A stretch of 64,000 bases of DNA. Origin: Croceitalea rosinachiae (lineage in GTDB: Bacteria; Bacteroidota; Bacteroidia; Flavobacteriales; Flavobacteriaceae). The notes beneath the pieces are model-generated. The model searched no databases. It was given only the letters and a program-made list of their open reading frames with translations, and had not been told where the DNA came from. How positions within the stretch are numbered: the stretch's first letter is position 1; the number at the start of each line of letters is the position of its first letter. Shown here piece after piece: positions 10,901-17,228 of the stretch. The position numbers were made by a program, and so were the translations under genes. The stretch spans positions 1-64,000 of the forward strand of contig NZ_JAVRHR010000004.1 in assembly GCF_031846445.1 (NCBI RefSeq). Reading direction: 5' to 3'.

Positions 10901-11752
10901 AATCTGATCGATATGCTCTTTTTCAAGAATAGTGTCACGATCAAGAATTATCTCATTTCTTTCAATAGAGACTACTTCACCAGTATCTTCATCAACAAAA
11001 TCTTCATGCCAAGTGTTCAAAACCCTTGCGGCTAATTTGCGCCCCATGACTTTTTTAAGTCCTGCTTTAGAAACTTTAACCTCTTCAGACAGGTCAAAAA
11101 TTTCTAAAATATCTTTATCTCGTTCAAATCCAATAGCTCTGAACAATGTAGTAACAGGCAATTTTTTCTTTCTATCAATATAGGCATACATTACTCCATT
11201 GATATCAGTTGCAAATTCAATCCAGGACCCTTTGAAAGGAATTACCCTTGCTGAATATAATTTAGTCCCATTTGCATGGAACGACTGTCCGAAAAATACA
11301 CCTGGAGATCTGTGTAATTGAGATACAACAACTCTTTCCGCTCCATTGATAACGAAAGTACCACTAGGAGTCATATATGGAATTGTACCCAAATACACAT
11401 CTTGTACGATGGTTTCGAAATCTTCGTGCTCAGGATCGGTACAGTAAAGTTTTAAACGCGCCTTTAATGGAACGCTATAGGTAAGACCACGCTCAATACA
11501 TTCTTGAATGGAATAACGTGGGGGATCTATAAAATAATCCAAAAACTCAAGTACGAATTGGTTTCTGGTATCTGTTATTGGAAAGTTTTCCATGAAGGTA
11601 TTGTACAAACCTTCGTTGCCTCTTTCGTCAGATTTTGTTTCAAGTTGAAAAAAGTCTTGAAATGATTTAATCTGAATGTCCAAGAAATCCGGGTATTCCG
11701 GTATGTTCTTAGCGGATGCAAAATTTACTCTTTCAGTCTTATTTGTGAACAT
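7943..11752 (-). CDS. rpoB: RNA polymerase subunit beta
   Basis: 1269 residues, the second catalytic subunit of RNA polymerase and the rifampicin target. Recognisable blocks include FFGTNQLSQFMDQTNPLAE and HKRRLSALGPGG (the rifampicin pocket), GRLCPIETPEGPNIGLI and, toward the C-terminus, GDKMAGRHGNKG. It starts 129 bp downstream of rplL, separated by a strong hairpin that may attenuate transcription between ribosomal protein and polymerase genes. The start at 11752 (MFTNKTERVNFAS) is typical of the phylum. Confidence 0.98.
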   Translation of the reverse strand: MFTNKTERVNFASAKNIPEYPDFLDIQIKSFQDFFQLETKSDERGNEGLYNTFMENFPITDTRNQFVLEFLDYFIDPPRYSIQECIERGLTYSVPLKARLKLYCTDPEHEDFETIVQDVYLGTIPYMTPSGTFVINGAERVVVSQLHRSPGVFFGQSFHANGTKLYSARVIPFKGSWIEFATDINGVMYAYIDRKKKLPVTTLFRAIGFERDKDILEIFDLSEEVKVSKAGLKKVMGRKLAARVLNTWHEDFVDEDTGEVVSIERNEIILDRDTILEKEHIDQIIDADVKTVLLHKENNAQSDYAIIHNTLQKDPTNSEKEAVEHIYRQLRNAEPPDEETARGIIDKLFFSDQRYNLGEVGRYRMNKKLQLDIGMDKQVLTKEDIITIIKYLIELINSKAEIDDIDHLSNRRVRTVGEQLSSQFGVGLARMARTIRERMNVRDNEVFTPIDLINAKTLSSVINSFFGTNQLSQFMDQTNPLAEITHKRRLSALGPGGLSRERAGFEVRDVHYTHYGRLCPIETPEGPNIGLISSLSVFAKVNPMGFLETPYRKVENGKVDTKNFGYLSAEEEEGMKIAQANIPLKEDGTIINDKVIAREEGDFPVVDPSEINYTDVAPNQIASISASLIPFLEHDDANRALMGSNMMRQAVPLLRPQSPIVGTGLERQVATDSRVLINAEEDGVIDYVDSQKITVKYTRSAEEKLVSFEEDHKSYNLIKFRKTNQGTSINLKPIVKKGDKVKKGQVLCEGYATEKGELALGRNLKVAFMPWKGYNFEDAIVISEKVVREDIFTSIHIDEYALEVRDTKLGAEELTNDIPNVSEEATKDLDENGMIRIGAEVKPGDILIGKITPKGESDPTPEEKLLRAIFGDKAGDVKDASLKASPSLRGVVIDKKLFSRSIKDKRKRSEDKEAISKLELEYEVKFQQLKDVLVEKLFTMINGKTSQGVLNDLGEEVLPKGKKYTIKMLNAVDDFAHLVTGSWTTDDKTNGQVADLLHNYKIKLNDLQGNLRRDKFTISVGDELPAGIMKLAKVYIAKKRKLKVGDKMAGRHGNKGIVARIVRQEDMPFLEDGTPVDIVLNPLGVPSRMNIGQIYETVLGWAGEKLGRKYGTPIFDGATLEQINALTDEAGVPRFGHTHLYDGGTGERFDQAATVGIIYMLKLGHMVDDKMHARSIGPYSLITQQPLGGKAQFGGQRFGEMEVWALEAYGASSTLREILTVKSDDVIGRAKTYESIVKGETMPEPGLPESFNVLMHELKGLGLDIRLEE

Positions 11753-11815
11753 CTATGGACAAATTTTGATAGTGAATTCTCTAAAGGATATACGTGCGCC
11801 ATCACACGTTGCTAT

Positions 11816-11860
11816 AAAAACAGGCTAAGGTCCAACCGCTTTTACGGAAAGACCTTAACC
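11816..11860 (-). terminator. Attenuator or terminator-like hairpin between rplL and rpoB
   Basis: On the minus strand GGTTAAGGTC (11860-11851) pairs over 10 bp with GACCTTAGCC (11832-11823), with one G-U pair; an inner CCG/CGG stem closes the loop. TG and five T follow. This has the form of an intrinsic terminator inside the operon, where E. coli also has a partial terminator and an RNase III site. A processing role is equally possible. Confidence 0.65.
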
Positions 11861-11881
11861 ATATTATCTATGTAAAAGCTA

Positions 11882-12265
11882 TTACTTAAGCTCAACTTCT
11901 GCTCCTGCTTCTTCCAAAGATTTTTTGATACCTTCTGCTTCATCTTTAGAAACAGCTTCTTTAACAGCTTTTGGTGCGCTATCAACAATCTCTTTAGCAT
12001 CTTTCAAACCAAGACCTGTCAATTCTTTTACCAATTTAACTACTGCTAATTTAGAACCACCAGCTGCCGTCAAGATTACATCAAACTCTGATTTCTCTTC
12101 AGCGGCTTCTTCACCACCACCAGCAGCTCCACCGCCAGCAGCAACTGCTACAGCTGCTGCAGCAGGCTCAATACCATACTCTTCTTTTAAAATATCAGCT
12201 AATTCATTTACCTCTTTTACGGTAAGGTTGACCAACTGTTCTGCAAAATCTTTTAAATCTGCCAT
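11882..12265 (-). CDS. rplL: Ribosomal protein L7/L12
   Basis: 127 residues, forming the flexible ribosomal stalk that recruits translation GTPases. The N-terminal dimerisation helix (FAEQLVNLTVKEVNELADIL) leads into an Ala/Gly/Glu-rich hinge and a C-terminal domain with FDVILTAAGG, KLAVVKLVKELTGLGLKDAK and the Glu/Lys factor-binding helix. It follows rplJ by 54 bp, so the stalk genes are co-expressed. The long frame on the opposite strand is a codon-bias shadow. Confidence 0.97.
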   Translation of the reverse strand: MADLKDFAEQLVNLTVKEVNELADILKEEYGIEPAAAAVAVAAGGGAAGGGEEAAEEKSEFDVILTAAGGSKLAVVKLVKELTGLGLKDAKEIVDSAPKAVKEAVSKDEAEGIKKSLEEAGAEVELK

Positions 12266-12319
12266 TTTTCTATCGTTTAAATAAAATTTTTAAAATATAA
12301 TTGTTTAAGTGCGTGCGTA

Positions 12320-12835
12320 CTATCTTTCAGATAAAGTTTTAATAATACCGGCCAATTTACCGCCACCTGATTTAAGCCCAGAAATAACATTCTTGGCTGG
12401 TGATTGCAACAATCCGATAATATCTCCGATAACCTCTTCCTTAGACTTAATATTTACCAAAGAATCAAGGTTTTCATCACCAATATAAATTGCCTCTTCA
12501 ATAAAGGCACCTTTTAATAAAGGCTTATCTGACTTTTTTCTAAAGTTCTTGATAAGTTTAGCTGGACCGTTTCCTGTTTCAGAAAACATCAAAGAGGTAT
12601 TCCCCTTTAATACTTCAGGAAGTTCTCCAAAATCCTTATCAGAAGCTTCCATTGCCTTTGCAAGCAATGTATTTTTGACAACTGCAAGTTTAATATTGGC
12701 TTTGAAACATGCTCTTCTCAAATTAGAAGTGCTCAATGCATCCAACCCAGAAATATCCGCAAGATATATATTAGGGTTATCAGCCAACTGTGCAGTCAAA
12801 TCTTCAATTACGGTTCCTTTTTCTTCTCTTGTCAT
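12320..12835 (-). CDS. rplJ: Ribosomal protein L10
   Basis: 171 residues, the stalk base protein that binds 23S rRNA and anchors L7/L12 dimers. The N-terminal rRNA-binding part contains REEKGTVIEDLTAQLADNPN and the segment LRRACFKANIKLAVVKNTL. The C-terminal helix that carries L7/L12 dimers is present. It lies 26 bp after rplA and 54 bp before rplL. In other bacteria an L10-binding leader controls rplJL; I could not identify one here with confidence. Confidence 0.96.
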   Translation of the reverse strand: MTREEKGTVIEDLTAQLADNPNIYLADISGLDALSTSNLRRACFKANIKLAVVKNTLLAKAMEASDKDFGELPEVLKGNTSLMFSETGNGPAKLIKNFRKKSDKPLLKGAFIEEAIYIGDENLDSLVNIKSKEEVIGDIIGLLQSPAKNVISGLKSGGGKLAGIIKTLSER

Positions 12836-12861
12836 TGTTATAATTTTGAACTACCCAGTAA

Positions 12862-13551
12862 TTAAACTGCTTTAGGATCTAATGGTACACTTGGGCTCAT
12901 GGTACTTGACATAAAAATACTTTTCATGTAAACCCCTTTTGCTGCAGCTGGCTTCAACTTGTTCAAAGTCTCTAAAAGCTCTTTAGCATTACCTGCTATC
13001 TTATCAGCAGAAAATGAGGATTTACCAATTGCTGCATGTACGATTCCGGTTTTGTCAACTTTGAAATCTATTTTACCAGCCTTAACATCAGATACTGCTT
13101 TAGCAACATCCATGGTAACTGTACCTGTTTTTGGATTGGGCATCAAACCTCTAGGTCCTAATACTCTACCTAATGGCCCTAATTTACCCATAACGCTTGG
13201 CATGGTAACAATTACATCAACATCAGTCCAACCGCCTTTTATTTTATCCAAATATTCATCTAACCCTACATAGTCAGCACCTGCTTCTTTAGCTTCACTT
13301 TCTTTGTCTGGTGTCACCAACGCTAAAACTTTTACATCTTTACCCGTTCCGTGTGGCAGTGTCACTACTCCACGAACCATTTGATTGGCCTTTCTTGGAT
13401 CTACGCCCAAACGAACCGCCAAATCAATAGATGCATCAAATTTTACATTGGTTATTTCTTTCACTAAAGCAGAAGCCTCATCCACAGAATACAACTTGTT
13501 TCTGTCAATTTTAGCTTGTGCTTCTTTTTGCTTTTTAGTCAATCTTGCCAT
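12862..13551 (-). CDS. rplA: Ribosomal protein L1
   Basis: 229 residues, the mobile L1 stalk protein involved in release of deacylated tRNA. Typical blocks are RKANQMVRGVVTLPHGTG, GPLGRVLGPRGLMPNPKTGT and GKIDFKVDKTGIVHAAIGK. It lies 19 bp downstream of rplK in the usual rplKA pairing. In other bacteria L1 represses translation of its own mRNA; no copy of the L1-binding rRNA mimic was recognised here. Confidence 0.97.
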   Translation of the reverse strand: MARLTKKQKEAQAKIDRNKLYSVDEASALVKEITNVKFDASIDLAVRLGVDPRKANQMVRGVVTLPHGTGKDVKVLALVTPDKESEAKEAGADYVGLDEYLDKIKGGWTDVDVIVTMPSVMGKLGPLGRVLGPRGLMPNPKTGTVTMDVAKAVSDVKAGKIDFKVDKTGIVHAAIGKSSFSADKIAGNAKELLETLNKLKPAAAKGVYMKSIFMSSTMSPSVPLDPKAV

Positions 13552-13570
13552 TTGAAATTGCTTTTAGATT

Positions 13571-14008
13571 TTAAAAAGGTCTTTTTCCAGCAACCTTTAA
13601 TCCCATTGATCTAGCAGTACCTGCAACCATACTCATTGCTGATTCTACTGTAAAAGCATTCAAATCGATCATTTTATCTTCGGCGATTTGCTTTACTTGA
13701 TCCCAGGAAACAGATCCATTCTTTACTCTGTTAGGTTCACCCGATCCTTTTTTAATCTTTGCTGCTTCCAACAATTGAACTGCCGCCGGAGGTGTTTTTA
13801 CAACAAACTCGAAAGATTTGTCTTTGTATACCGTGATAACAACAGGCAATACTTTGCCTTGTTTGTCCTGCGTACGAGCATTAAATTGCTTACAGAACTC
13901 CATGATGTTAACACCGGCAGCACCTAAGGCGGGTCCAACCGGTGGCGACGGATTCGCAGCACCTCCCCTAACTTGTAATTTAACTACCTTATCTACTTCT
14001 TTTGCCAT
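13571..14008 (-). CDS. rplK: Ribosomal protein L11
   Basis: 145 residues, binding the GTPase-associated centre of 23S rRNA. The N-terminal proline-rich loop NPSPPVGPALGAAGVN and the KTPPAAVQLLEAA and MVAGTARSMGLKV blocks are diagnostic. It starts 68 bp downstream of nusG and is followed 19 bp later by rplA. Confidence 0.97.
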   Translation of the reverse strand: MAKEVDKVVKLQVRGGAANPSPPVGPALGAAGVNIMEFCKQFNARTQDKQGKVLPVVITVYKDKSFEFVVKTPPAAVQLLEAAKIKKGSGEPNRVKNGSVSWDQVKQIAEDKMIDLNAFTVESAMSMVAGTARSMGLKVAGKRPF

Positions 14009-14076
14009 TGTTTTTGTTTAAAATGAAAATGTGTTAATTGGAAGCAACACAATTTCTATATATGTAACAGCTCTTA

Positions 14077-14628
14077 CTATACTTTTTCTACTTGCATATA
14101 ACTTAACTCTAATGGTGTTTTTCTTCCGAAAATCTTAACCATCACTTCAAGCTTACGCTTTTCTTCATTGATTTTTTCAACAGTTCCATTAAATCCGTTG
14201 AAAGGACCATCAATAACCTTTATGGTTTCCCCTATTACAAAAGGAATAGAGATATTATCTGTATTTACAGCAAGTTCATCGACCTTGCCTAGCATCCTAT
14301 TCACTTCTGCCTTCCGCAATGGTACTGGATCACCACCTTTAACCTCACCTAAAAAACCAATAACATTAGTAATTGAACGAATTATGTGCACCATCTCACC
14401 GCCTAAATTGGCTTTTATCATGATATAACCCGGAAAATAGGTTCGCTCTTTATTGATTTTTTTACCGTTTCTGATTTGAACCACCTTCTCAGTTGGCACA
14501 AGAACATCTTCTAAATAATCAGCAAAGCCATGTCTTTCGACCTCGCTTTGAATATAACCTTTGATTTTATTCTCTTGGCCACTTACAGCTCTAACAACAT
14601 ACCATTTCTTCTCTAATACCTCAGACAT
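14077..14628 (-). CDS. nusG: Transcription elongation and termination factor NusG
   Basis: 183 residues. The NGN domain is recognisable from KKWYVVRAVSGQENKIKGYI through the PGYIMIKA segment, and the C-terminal KOW domain from VIDGPFNGFNGTVEKIN. NusG binds the polymerase clamp and links RNA polymerase to Rho or to the ribosome. It follows secE by only 4 bp, the usual secE-nusG pair, in the same transcript as the L11-L1-L10-L12 genes. Confidence 0.97.
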   Translation of the reverse strand: MSEVLEKKWYVVRAVSGQENKIKGYIQSEVERHGFADYLEDVLVPTEKVVQIRNGKKINKERTYFPGYIMIKANLGGEMVHIIRSITNVIGFLGEVKGGDPVPLRKAEVNRMLGKVDELAVNTDNISIPFVIGETIKVIDGPFNGFNGTVEKINEEKRKLEVMVKIFGRKTPLELSYMQVEKV

Positions 14629-14632
14629 CAGC

Positions 14633-14821
14633 TTATCCTATTAAATTATCAAAGTATAACTGAATCAATTTACTAAAGACTGAATCAACACCCCATGTCG
14701 CCAATGCAAACAAAATTGAGAATACAGCAACAATGACCATAAGGTTGGATGCTCGCTCCCTGCTCAACCAGGTCACGTTGTTTTTTAATTCTTCCCAAGA
14801 TTCTTTAACGTATGTCAACAT
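14633..14821 (-). CDS. secE: Preprotein translocase subunit SecE
   Basis: 62 residues from the ATG at 14821: MLTYVKESWEELKNNVTW, then a basic SRERASN segment and one transmembrane helix (LMVIVAVFSILFALATWGV). This is the minimal one-helix form of SecE, which clamps SecY in the inner-membrane Sec channel. The frame stays open upstream to 14899, but that extension runs through the tRNA-Trp gene and cannot be coding. It sits 20 bp after tRNA-Trp and 4 bp before nusG. Confidence 0.94.
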   Translation of the reverse strand: MLTYVKESWEELKNNVTWLSRERASNLMVIVAVFSILFALATWGVDSVFSKLIQLYFDNLIG

Positions 14822-14841
14822 AAAACTAAATTTTACTCTTG

Positions 14842-14914
14842 CACGGGCGGAGAGGCTCGAACTCCCGACACCTGGTTTTGGAGACCAGTGCTCTACCAAC
14901 TGAGCTACGCCCGT
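14842..14914 (-). tRNA. tRNA-Trp (anticodon CCA)
   Basis: The minus strand gives a complete cloverleaf of 73 nt: acceptor ACGGGCG pairing with CGCCCGT, D-arm TAGCTCAGTTGGTAGAGC, anticodon arm CTGGT-CTCCAAA-ACCAG with anticodon CCA, and T-arm GGGAGTTCGAGCCTCTCC region. Discriminator is G and the 3' CCA is not encoded. It lies between tuf and secE, as in many bacteria. Confidence 0.96.
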
Positions 14915-14920
14915 AAATAT

Positions 14921-14961
14921 GGCGTTACACTACCCCAATCTCAGGGATGAGCTACACCCGT
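14921..14961 (-). pseudogene. tRNA 5'-half remnant upstream of tRNA-Trp
   Basis: The minus strand begins ACGGGTGTAGCTCA, matching the first 14 nt of the adjacent tRNA-Trp at 13 positions, then diverges into a sequence that cannot form an anticodon or T-arm. It ends 6 nt before the intact tRNA-Trp. It reads as a partial duplication or eroded tRNA in the tuf-tRNA-Trp spacer. Chance similarity is unlikely but not excluded. Confidence 0.5.
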
Positions 14962-14975
14962 TTCTATTTACACCG

Positions 14976-15004
14976 AAAGGTATTCCGCAAAGCGGAACAC
15001 CCTT
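14976..15004 (-). other. Strong hairpin between tuf and tRNA-Trp
   Basis: A 13-bp stem with two G-U pairs (arms AAGGGTGTTCCGC and GCGGAATACCTTT) and a 3-nt loop lies 29 bp past the tuf stop. A true U-tract is lacking (CCTTTCGG), so it looks more like an RNA-processing or mRNA-end-stabilising hairpin than an efficient terminator. It would help separate tuf mRNA from the downstream tRNA and secE transcript. Confidence 0.6.
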
Positions 15005-15032
15005 TTAGCGTAAACTATGATTATAAATGCAA

Positions 15033-16220
15033 TTAATCTGTAATCTCAGTAACCTGACCAGCACCTACAGTTCTACCACCTTCACGGATAGCGAAACGAA
15101 GACCTACACTTAATGCGATTGGCTGAATCAACTCAACATCGATAGTTAAGTTATCACCTGGCATTACCATCTCAACACCACTTGGCAAACCAATGTTACC
15201 AGTGACGTCTGTAGTTCTTACATAGAACTGTGGACGATAGTTATTATGGAATGGTGTGTGACGACCACCTTCTTCTTTTTTCAAGACATAAACCTCAGCT
15301 TTGAATTTAGCATGAGGCTTAACTGAACCTGGCTTACAAATAACCATACCTCTTTTGATATCAGTCTTCTCAATACCTCTTAAAAGGATACCTACGTTAT
15401 CACCAGCTTCACCTCGATCCAAAATCTTACGGAACATCTCTACACCAGTAACGGTAGAAGTCAATTTCTCTGCACCCATACCAATAATATCAACAGCATC
15501 ACCAGTATTCGCAACACCAGTTTCAATACGACCGGTTGCAACAGTACCACGACCAGTAATCGTGAATACATCTTCAACTGGCATCAAGAAATCTTTATCA
15601 ACATCTCTTTTAGGAAGCTCGATCCACTCGTCAACAGCTGCCATTAATTCCATTACAGTGTCAACCCATTTTTGCTCACCATTCAATGCTCCTAGAGCAG
15701 AACCAGCAATTACAGGTCCATTATCACCATCATATTCGTAGAAAGAAAGTAATTCTCTGATTTCCATCTCAACAAGCTCTAAAAGCTCTTCATCATCCAC
15801 CATGTCAACCTTATTCATGAAAACAACCATTCTAGGAATACCAACTTGGCGACCTAAAAGAATGTGCTCACGAGTTTGTGGCATAGGACCATCAGTAGCA
15901 GCAACAACAAGTATAGCACCGTCCATTTGAGCAGCACCAGTTACCATGTTTTTAACATAATCAGCGTGACCAGGACAGTCAACATGAGCGTAGTGACGGT
16001 TAGCCGTCGCATACTCAACGTGAGATGTGTTAATTGTAATACCTCTTTCTTTTTCTTCAGGAGCATTATCAATTGAGTCAAAGCTTCTAAGCTCAGACAA
16101 ACCTGCATTAGCTAATACTGTTGTAATAGCTGCAGTCAATGTAGTTTTACCGTGATCCACGTGTCCAATGGTACCAATATTTAAGTGCGGTTTGGAACGA
16201 TCGAAAGTTTCCTTTGCCAT
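15033..16220 (-). CDS. tuf: Elongation factor Tu
   Basis: 395 residues, the GTPase that delivers aminoacyl-tRNA to the ribosome. Motifs in order: G1 GHVDHGKTT near residues 19-27, effector region RGITINTSHVEY, G3 DCPGHADY, G4 NKVD, then domains 2 and 3 ending in GGRTVGAGQVTEI. Length is standard for Bacteroidetes. It sits inside the tRNA operon, between tRNA-Thr(GGT) and tRNA-Trp. Confidence 0.98.
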   Translation of the reverse strand: MAKETFDRSKPHLNIGTIGHVDHGKTTLTAAITTVLANAGLSELRSFDSIDNAPEEKERGITINTSHVEYATANRHYAHVDCPGHADYVKNMVTGAAQMDGAILVVAATDGPMPQTREHILLGRQVGIPRMVVFMNKVDMVDDEELLELVEMEIRELLSFYEYDGDNGPVIAGSALGALNGEQKWVDTVMELMAAVDEWIELPKRDVDKDFLMPVEDVFTITGRGTVATGRIETGVANTGDAVDIIGMGAEKLTSTVTGVEMFRKILDRGEAGDNVGILLRGIEKTDIKRGMVICKPGSVKPHAKFKAEVYVLKKEEGGRHTPFHNNYRPQFYVRTTDVTGNIGLPSGVEMVMPGDNLTIDVELIQPIALSVGLRFAIREGGRTVGAGQVTEITD

Positions 16221-16267
16221 TTTAAATGATTTTAATCTTAGTTTATATTAGTGTACAAATCGTTTTG

Positions 16268-16339
16268 AGCCAATGACGAGATTTGAACTCGTGACCTCTT
16301 CCTTACCAAGGAAACGCTCTACCCCTGAGCTACACCGGC
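16268..16339 (-). tRNA. tRNA-Thr (anticodon GGT)
   Basis: 72 nt on minus. Acceptor GCCGGTG pairs with CATTGGC (two G-U), D-arm TAGCTCAGGGGTAGAGC, anticodon arm TTTCC-TTGGTAA-GGAAG with anticodon GGT, T-arm CACGAGTTCAAATCTCGTG-like. CCA is not encoded. It lies just upstream of tuf. Confidence 0.95.
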
Positions 16340-16391
16340 GTAAAGTGTTGAACCAACTACTTTAACATAGTTCTCCCATAATATGGAAGAG

Positions 16392-16411
16392 ATTTTCGTT
16401 TTCACGAAAAT
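16392..16411 (-). other. Spacer hairpin between tRNA-Gly and tRNA-Thr(GGT)
   Basis: A perfect 8-bp inverted repeat ATTTTCGT / ACGAAAAT around a 4-nt loop, 8 nt past the tRNA-Gly 3' end. There is no U-tract, so a processing or mRNA-stability role is more likely than termination. Confidence 0.5.
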
Positions 16412-16419
16412 GACTTTAG

Positions 16420-16492
16420 AGCGGGAGACCGGGTTCGAACCGGCGACATTCAGCTTGGAAGGCTGACGCTCTACCAACTGAGCTACTCCCGC
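16420..16492 (-). tRNA. tRNA-Gly (anticodon TCC)
   Basis: 73 nt on minus. Acceptor GCGGGAG pairs with CTCCCGC, D-arm TAGCTCAGTTGGTAGAGC, anticodon arm TCAGC-CTTCCAA-GCTGA with anticodon TCC, T-arm GCCGGTTCGAACCCGGT. CCA is not encoded. Confidence 0.96.
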
Positions 16493-16532
16493 AATTTTTA
16501 TTAAATTCAATATTTCAAAACTCAAATTCTAA

Positions 16533-16557
16533 ATAATTCATTTAAAAAATGAATTAT
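16533..16557 (-). other. Spacer hairpin between tRNA-Tyr and tRNA-Gly
   Basis: A perfect 11-bp inverted repeat ATAATTCATTT / AAATGAATTAT with a 3-nt loop in the ~98-nt spacer. All A-T apart from one pair and no following U-tract; probably a processing signal or 3'-end protection. Confidence 0.5.
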
Positions 16558-16590
16558 GCCTTTACAACACAAATGCTCCACTTCATTCTG

Positions 16591-16672
<82 letters not shown>

Positions 16673-16696
16673 TTTACTTGATTTTCAGTGCTTTAG

Positions 16697-16770
16697 AGCC
16701 GATGGAGGGACTCGAACCCACGACCTGCTGATTACAAATCAGCTGCTCTAGCCAGCTGAGCTACATCGGC
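16697..16770 (-). tRNA. tRNA-Thr (anticodon TGT)
   Basis: 74 nt on minus. Acceptor GCCGATG pairs with CATCGGC, D-arm TAGCTCAGCTGGCTAGAGC, anticodon arm CTGAT-TTGTAAT-CAG region with anticodon TGT, T-arm GTGGGTTCGAGTCCC. It is the first gene of the tRNA-tuf-rpl-rpo transcript. Confidence 0.95.
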
Positions 16771-16791
16771 GTTTCACCTACTTTTTAGCAC

Positions 16792-16819
16792 AAAAAAAGC
16801 CCGTCATTTCTAACGGACT
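16792..16819 (-). terminator. Intrinsic terminator of hpf, overlapping the tRNA operon start
   Basis: On minus AGTCCGT (16819-16813) pairs with ACGGGCT (16804-16798), with one G-U pair and an 8-nt loop, and six T follow. It lies 53 bp past the hpf stop. The tRNA operon promoter lies between the hpf stop and this hairpin. Confidence 0.75.
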
Positions 16820-16820
16820 G

Positions 16821-16851
16821 CAAATGTATATATTTATTTTTTTAATCAAAA
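16821..16851 (-). promoter_or_regulatory. Promoter of the tRNA-tuf-secE-nusG-rpl-rpo operon
   Basis: On minus TTTTG (16851-16847) is followed after 18 nt by TACATTTG (16828-16821), an exact match to the Bacteroidetes TTTG / TAnnTTTG promoter. Transcription would start near 16815, about 45 nt before the mature 5' end of tRNA-Thr(TGT). The start falls inside the left arm of the hpf terminator hairpin, so the new transcript would lack that arm. Confidence 0.75.
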
Positions 16852-16871
16852 CAAATTGTGAAAAATTTTAA

Positions 16872-17174
16872 TCAGACATGTGCCCTCATTTTTTCTTTCT
16901 TTTTTACCAATTGACGCTCTAAAGAACTGCAAGCAGAATCAACAGCAGCTTCAAATGATTTACATTGTTTTTTTACTATAAACTGATCTCTAGGCACGTG
17001 CACCTTAATCTCTACAATTTTATTTTCTTTTTCACTGGTATTTTCAACCTTTAGATATACGTCTGAACTAATTACTTTGTCGTAGAACGTTTCTAATTTA
17101 TCCATTCGGTTTTGAATAAAACCGATAAGTTTTCCATCAGCAACAAAATTTACAGATTGTGCATTTACCTTCAT
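16872..17174 (-). CDS. hpf: Ribosome hibernation promoting factor (short HPF/RaiA family)
   Basis: 100 residues with the beta-alpha-beta-beta-beta-alpha pattern of HPF/RaiA: an N-terminal MKVNAQSVNFVADGKLIGFI strand-helix, VEIKVHVPRDQFIVKK strands, and a C-terminal basic helix (ERQLVKKKEKMRAHV). It binds the 30S decoding region in stationary phase and silences ribosomes. No C-terminal dimerisation domain is present, so it is the short form. It follows xerC by 54 bp on minus and ends before the nested terminator and tRNA promoter. Confidence 0.9.
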   Translation of the reverse strand: MKVNAQSVNFVADGKLIGFIQNRMDKLETFYDKVISSDVYLKVENTSEKENKIVEIKVHVPRDQFIVKKQCKSFEAAVDSACSSLERQLVKKKEKMRAHV

Positions 17175-17189
17175 ATGCTAAGTTTTTTG

Positions 17190-17206
17190 GTTTGCTCTAA
17201 GCAAAC
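17190..17206 (-). other. Hairpin in the hpf leader
   Basis: A perfect 7-bp stem GTTTGCT / AGCAAAC with a 3-nt loop lies 15 nt upstream of the hpf start. It is followed by CAAAAAACTTAG, not a U-tract, so it is more likely a leader structure affecting hpf mRNA than a terminator of xerC. Confidence 0.4.
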
Positions 17207-17228
17207 GGGTTAAACAATACAAAGAATT

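Noticed and set aside
11925..12284. 119-codon open frame on plus over rplL
   Set aside because: Ala/Pro/Ser-rich shadow of the rplL hinge; rplL itself is certain.
14822..14899. N-terminal extension of secE
   Set aside because: The extension is the reverse-strand translation of tRNA-Trp; the internal ATG at 14821 gives the normal SecE length.
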